NCBI GenBank assembly: GCA_037176845.1
Contig: JAYKXP010000009.1
Location: 248,001-312,000, forward strand
Direction: 5' to 3'
DNA from: Paramarasmius palmivorus
Taxonomy: Eukaryota; Basidiomycota; Agaricomycetes; Agaricales; Marasmiaceae
DNA length: 64,000 nt
Shown piece by piece: positions 62,006 to 64,000 of the stretch. Numbering within the stretch: position 1 is the first letter of the stretch; each line of letters begins with the position of its first letter. Position numbers and translations under genes: made by a program. The notes below the pieces were generated by a model. That model saw only the letters and a program-made list of their open reading frames with translations, was not told the origin of the DNA and did not search any database.

Positions 62006-63534
62006 GAAGACCAAGCTAGGCTGTATGGGTAAGTATGCAGGCTTGAGCAGATCCCAGATGAAGGTGGTGGTTAACAAGAGACGGCAAATGCCCAAATCCC
62101 TGTTAAAAACCGCGCAAGTGGGCCCAAATTTTTCTGGCCTCGACATTGATAAGTGCGGTGACATTCACTCGGAAAATATGGCTATTTACAACGGGGATAT
62201 GGCCTGTACGCTATTAAGACATGCGCCCACCCTTTGTGTGTTTACCAATAATTTCCCCCGTTTTTGATTTCAACACCTTCATGATCACGCAAGTAATTGA
62301 AATGCTTAGCGATAAACCTCTGTGGGCAGTGAAGCTCTAGTAATACTTCACTTGGGCGCGCGACGCTCGGTGCTCGGTGCTCGCAAAGTGAGATTCACAG
62401 CATTTCATTTTTTTTCGACTTGAACCACTTGTGCCTTACGCAGACCACCGACCAATGAATGCCATTTGATTAGGGAGCTCAGCAGTCCTAGTCCACATGA
62501 GGATATGTGGATAGCGGCCACAGGCCTACAAACTACTCAAGTTTTCTAATGGCTACCAACCGAAGATTGAGATCAAGTCAGGAATGATGCCAGACCAATT
62601 CGATTTCATACTCGCAAGAACTTTCAAATCAGAGTCTCTGGCCACATATTCGCAGCTGAGAGAGCTCGACGCCACAACTTGGTCGTGGTTACAGTTCAAG
62701 TGAGAATTTCTCACGATGGTCTCGCCTCCGGGGCCGAAGTAACCCGGCCGCGGCGCTCTTCAAGTTAGACTTTTACCGTTTACTCGAGCCAGTCCAATGC
62801 TTTCTCCGTAGCTAAGGTCGAGGGCCCGCCCAGAAGGATAGTGAAGACGAGAATCCGCTCGATTCCTGCTTGAATAGCCACTGGAAACTCGGACATGTTG
62901 AAATCAGTTCTCAAGTATCGCAATGTCAGTGTGTCTACTTTTCTTCGTCTCACCTGTTCCGACTGACTCTCATTGCGCTCAGGTAATGATGCATTCAATC
63001 TGTGCATGTTCTCGCCTCTGTCTCTTGATGTTGATCACCAATGCCACGTAGAAGAACGAGAGTCAATATAATTCTCTTCTCGCCAAATTCGAACCAGAGC
63101 GCTTTGATAGACATCGATACTGGAGTTTTTGCAGAACAATCCGAGTCGGGGTCACTGCCTCTATCGTAATTCGAGTAAGAGCGAAGGATCCCCAGGGAGC
63201 TAATCCCTACACTACTAGACGCAGAGAGGCCAGAACAGCGTTTCCTCTGCGGAAGCTGGCTAGGTGGGCATCCAAGAGTCACAGGTATGTACTATCTCTT
63301 CACATTGTCGCTTCACTCTGACTAGTCTAATTCTCATACAGGAGAATCGCCGCAATCTACGTCTAACAGTCGCCAAACATTGGAAATCCCGTGTACATCG
63401 CCGTTTACTATCGCCTAGCTGCCGCAAATACGCATTTGTAATGGGCGAAGCTGTGAAGCCTCGAAAATCGATGGCTACCAGCAGAACCATCGCGCCCGCT
63501 GAATCGTGGTTCCCACGGATGCAGGATAGGAAGC
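62006..63534. other. 1.5-kb stretch without a recognised gene
   Basis: Short open frames on both strands (up to 137 codons on the minus strand at 63260-63673, overlapping the peroxygenase start) show no family pattern. A short duplicated CTCGGTG unit occurs near 62367-62382. Confidence 0.4.
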
Positions 63535-63541
63535 TATAAAA
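63535..63541 (+). promoter_or_regulatory. TATA box of the peroxygenase gene
   Basis: TATAAAA lies about 55 nt before ATG 63596. Confidence 0.5.
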
Positions 63542-63595
63542 TCTCAGTTTTTCGAGACGTAAAGTCAACACACTTTTCTCCCTATCTGCATTGCT

Positions 63596-64000
63596 ATGAA
63601 GCTTTCGACATTCTCCCGCTCTATCGTACTCGCCGTCGTGGTCACTACCAGTACCTCCGCGCTTGAGGACCATTCTTTTAGAGCCGCTGGACCGAACGAC
63701 CTTCGGAGTCCCTGCCCTGGACTGAACGTGTACGTCCTCTCAACTATCCTTTGTCCTCTCTGACACCTTTTCAGTCTGGCAAACCATGGGTTCCTTCCCC
63801 GTGATGGTCGAAACATTTCAGTCCCAATGATCATGCAGGTCTTATATGGCAAGCTTCGACATTCACACTTTGAAGCATCATTCTGACATATCTTTAGATG
63901 GCTACAATGTCGAGCCTGATACTCTCACTCTTGCCGCCAAGATGGGCTTGTTGACCTCCAATGAACCTACAACGTTCACCCTCGACGATATCAAAAAGTA
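63596..64000 (+). CDS. Unspecific peroxygenase (heme-thiolate), 5' part
   Basis: Secreted heme-thiolate peroxidase of the chloroperoxidase/UPO family, using hydrogen peroxide to oxygenate organic substrates; cut off by the window end. Signal peptide MKLSTFSRSIVLAVVVTTSTSA. The heme-ligand signature SPCPGLNVLANHGFLPRDGR spans the first intron (63730 to about 63774). The next segment is ISVPMIMQVLY, then an intron that appears to have a GC donor (63849-63897), then DGYNVEPDTLTLAAKMGLLTS. The distal acid motif lies beyond the window and could not be checked. Confidence 0.85.

Overview
This window reads as nuclear DNA of a filamentous basidiomycete, most likely an Agaricomycete. Almost every gene is cut by 45-60 bp GT-AG introns, and the gene content (GH16 glucanase, unspecific peroxygenase, several Baeyer-Villiger-type monooxygenases, F-box/leucine-rich proteins, a LINE whose ORF joins reverse transcriptase to RNase H) is typical of that class. 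All coordinates given for genes are genomic spans that include introns; exon joins were worked out by eye from splice sites and protein family patterns.

Layout. 0.5-16.4 kb is a conserved block: a WDR48/Bun107-type WD40 protein (-), an acid sphingomyelinase-like phosphoesterase (+), an F-box-like Ser-rich protein (-), then two tandem paralogues that share an N-terminal module (+). 16.3-27.6 kb is a run of minus-strand metabolic and cell-surface genes: Baeyer-Villiger-type monooxygenase (BVMO) 1, a short-chain dehydrogenase, an MFS sugar porter, a GPI-type GH16 glucanase and a single-pass membrane protein. 29.6-38 kb holds a small secreted protein made of two repeats, a quinone oxidoreductase, a possible 31-residue ORF and an alpha/beta hydrolase. 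38.1-45.8 kb is the mobile part: a LINE with one open 999-codon ORF, an AATAAA signal and a 23-base A tail, followed by two short transposons that carry terminal inverted repeats, 7-bp target duplications and arrays of a degenerate 10-bp unit. 46-64 kb is accessory: two paralogous secreted M64 metallopeptidases (the second frameshifted), a secreted alpha/beta hydrolase, a CaaX-box protein, a divergent BVMO pair, an F-box gene broken by a 7-bp tandem duplication, a relic of a fourth BVMO and the start of an unspecific peroxygenase.

How it fits together. No single pathway is evident. The secreted sphingomyelinase, GH16, M64, esterase-like hydrolase and peroxygenase, with the BVMOs, SDR and sugar porter, look like the extracellular-attack and xenobiotic-oxidation repertoire of a saprotroph or plant-associated fungus. 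Duplication followed by decay is the main theme: BVMO (three intact plus one relic), M64 (one intact plus one frameshifted) and F-box genes.

The best candidate for something undescribed is the pair of small DNA transposons at 42620-43504 and 44684-45749. They begin CCCA and end TGGG, have different but exact 7-bp flanking duplications, and carry 10-bp-period subterminal arrays with no visible transposase.
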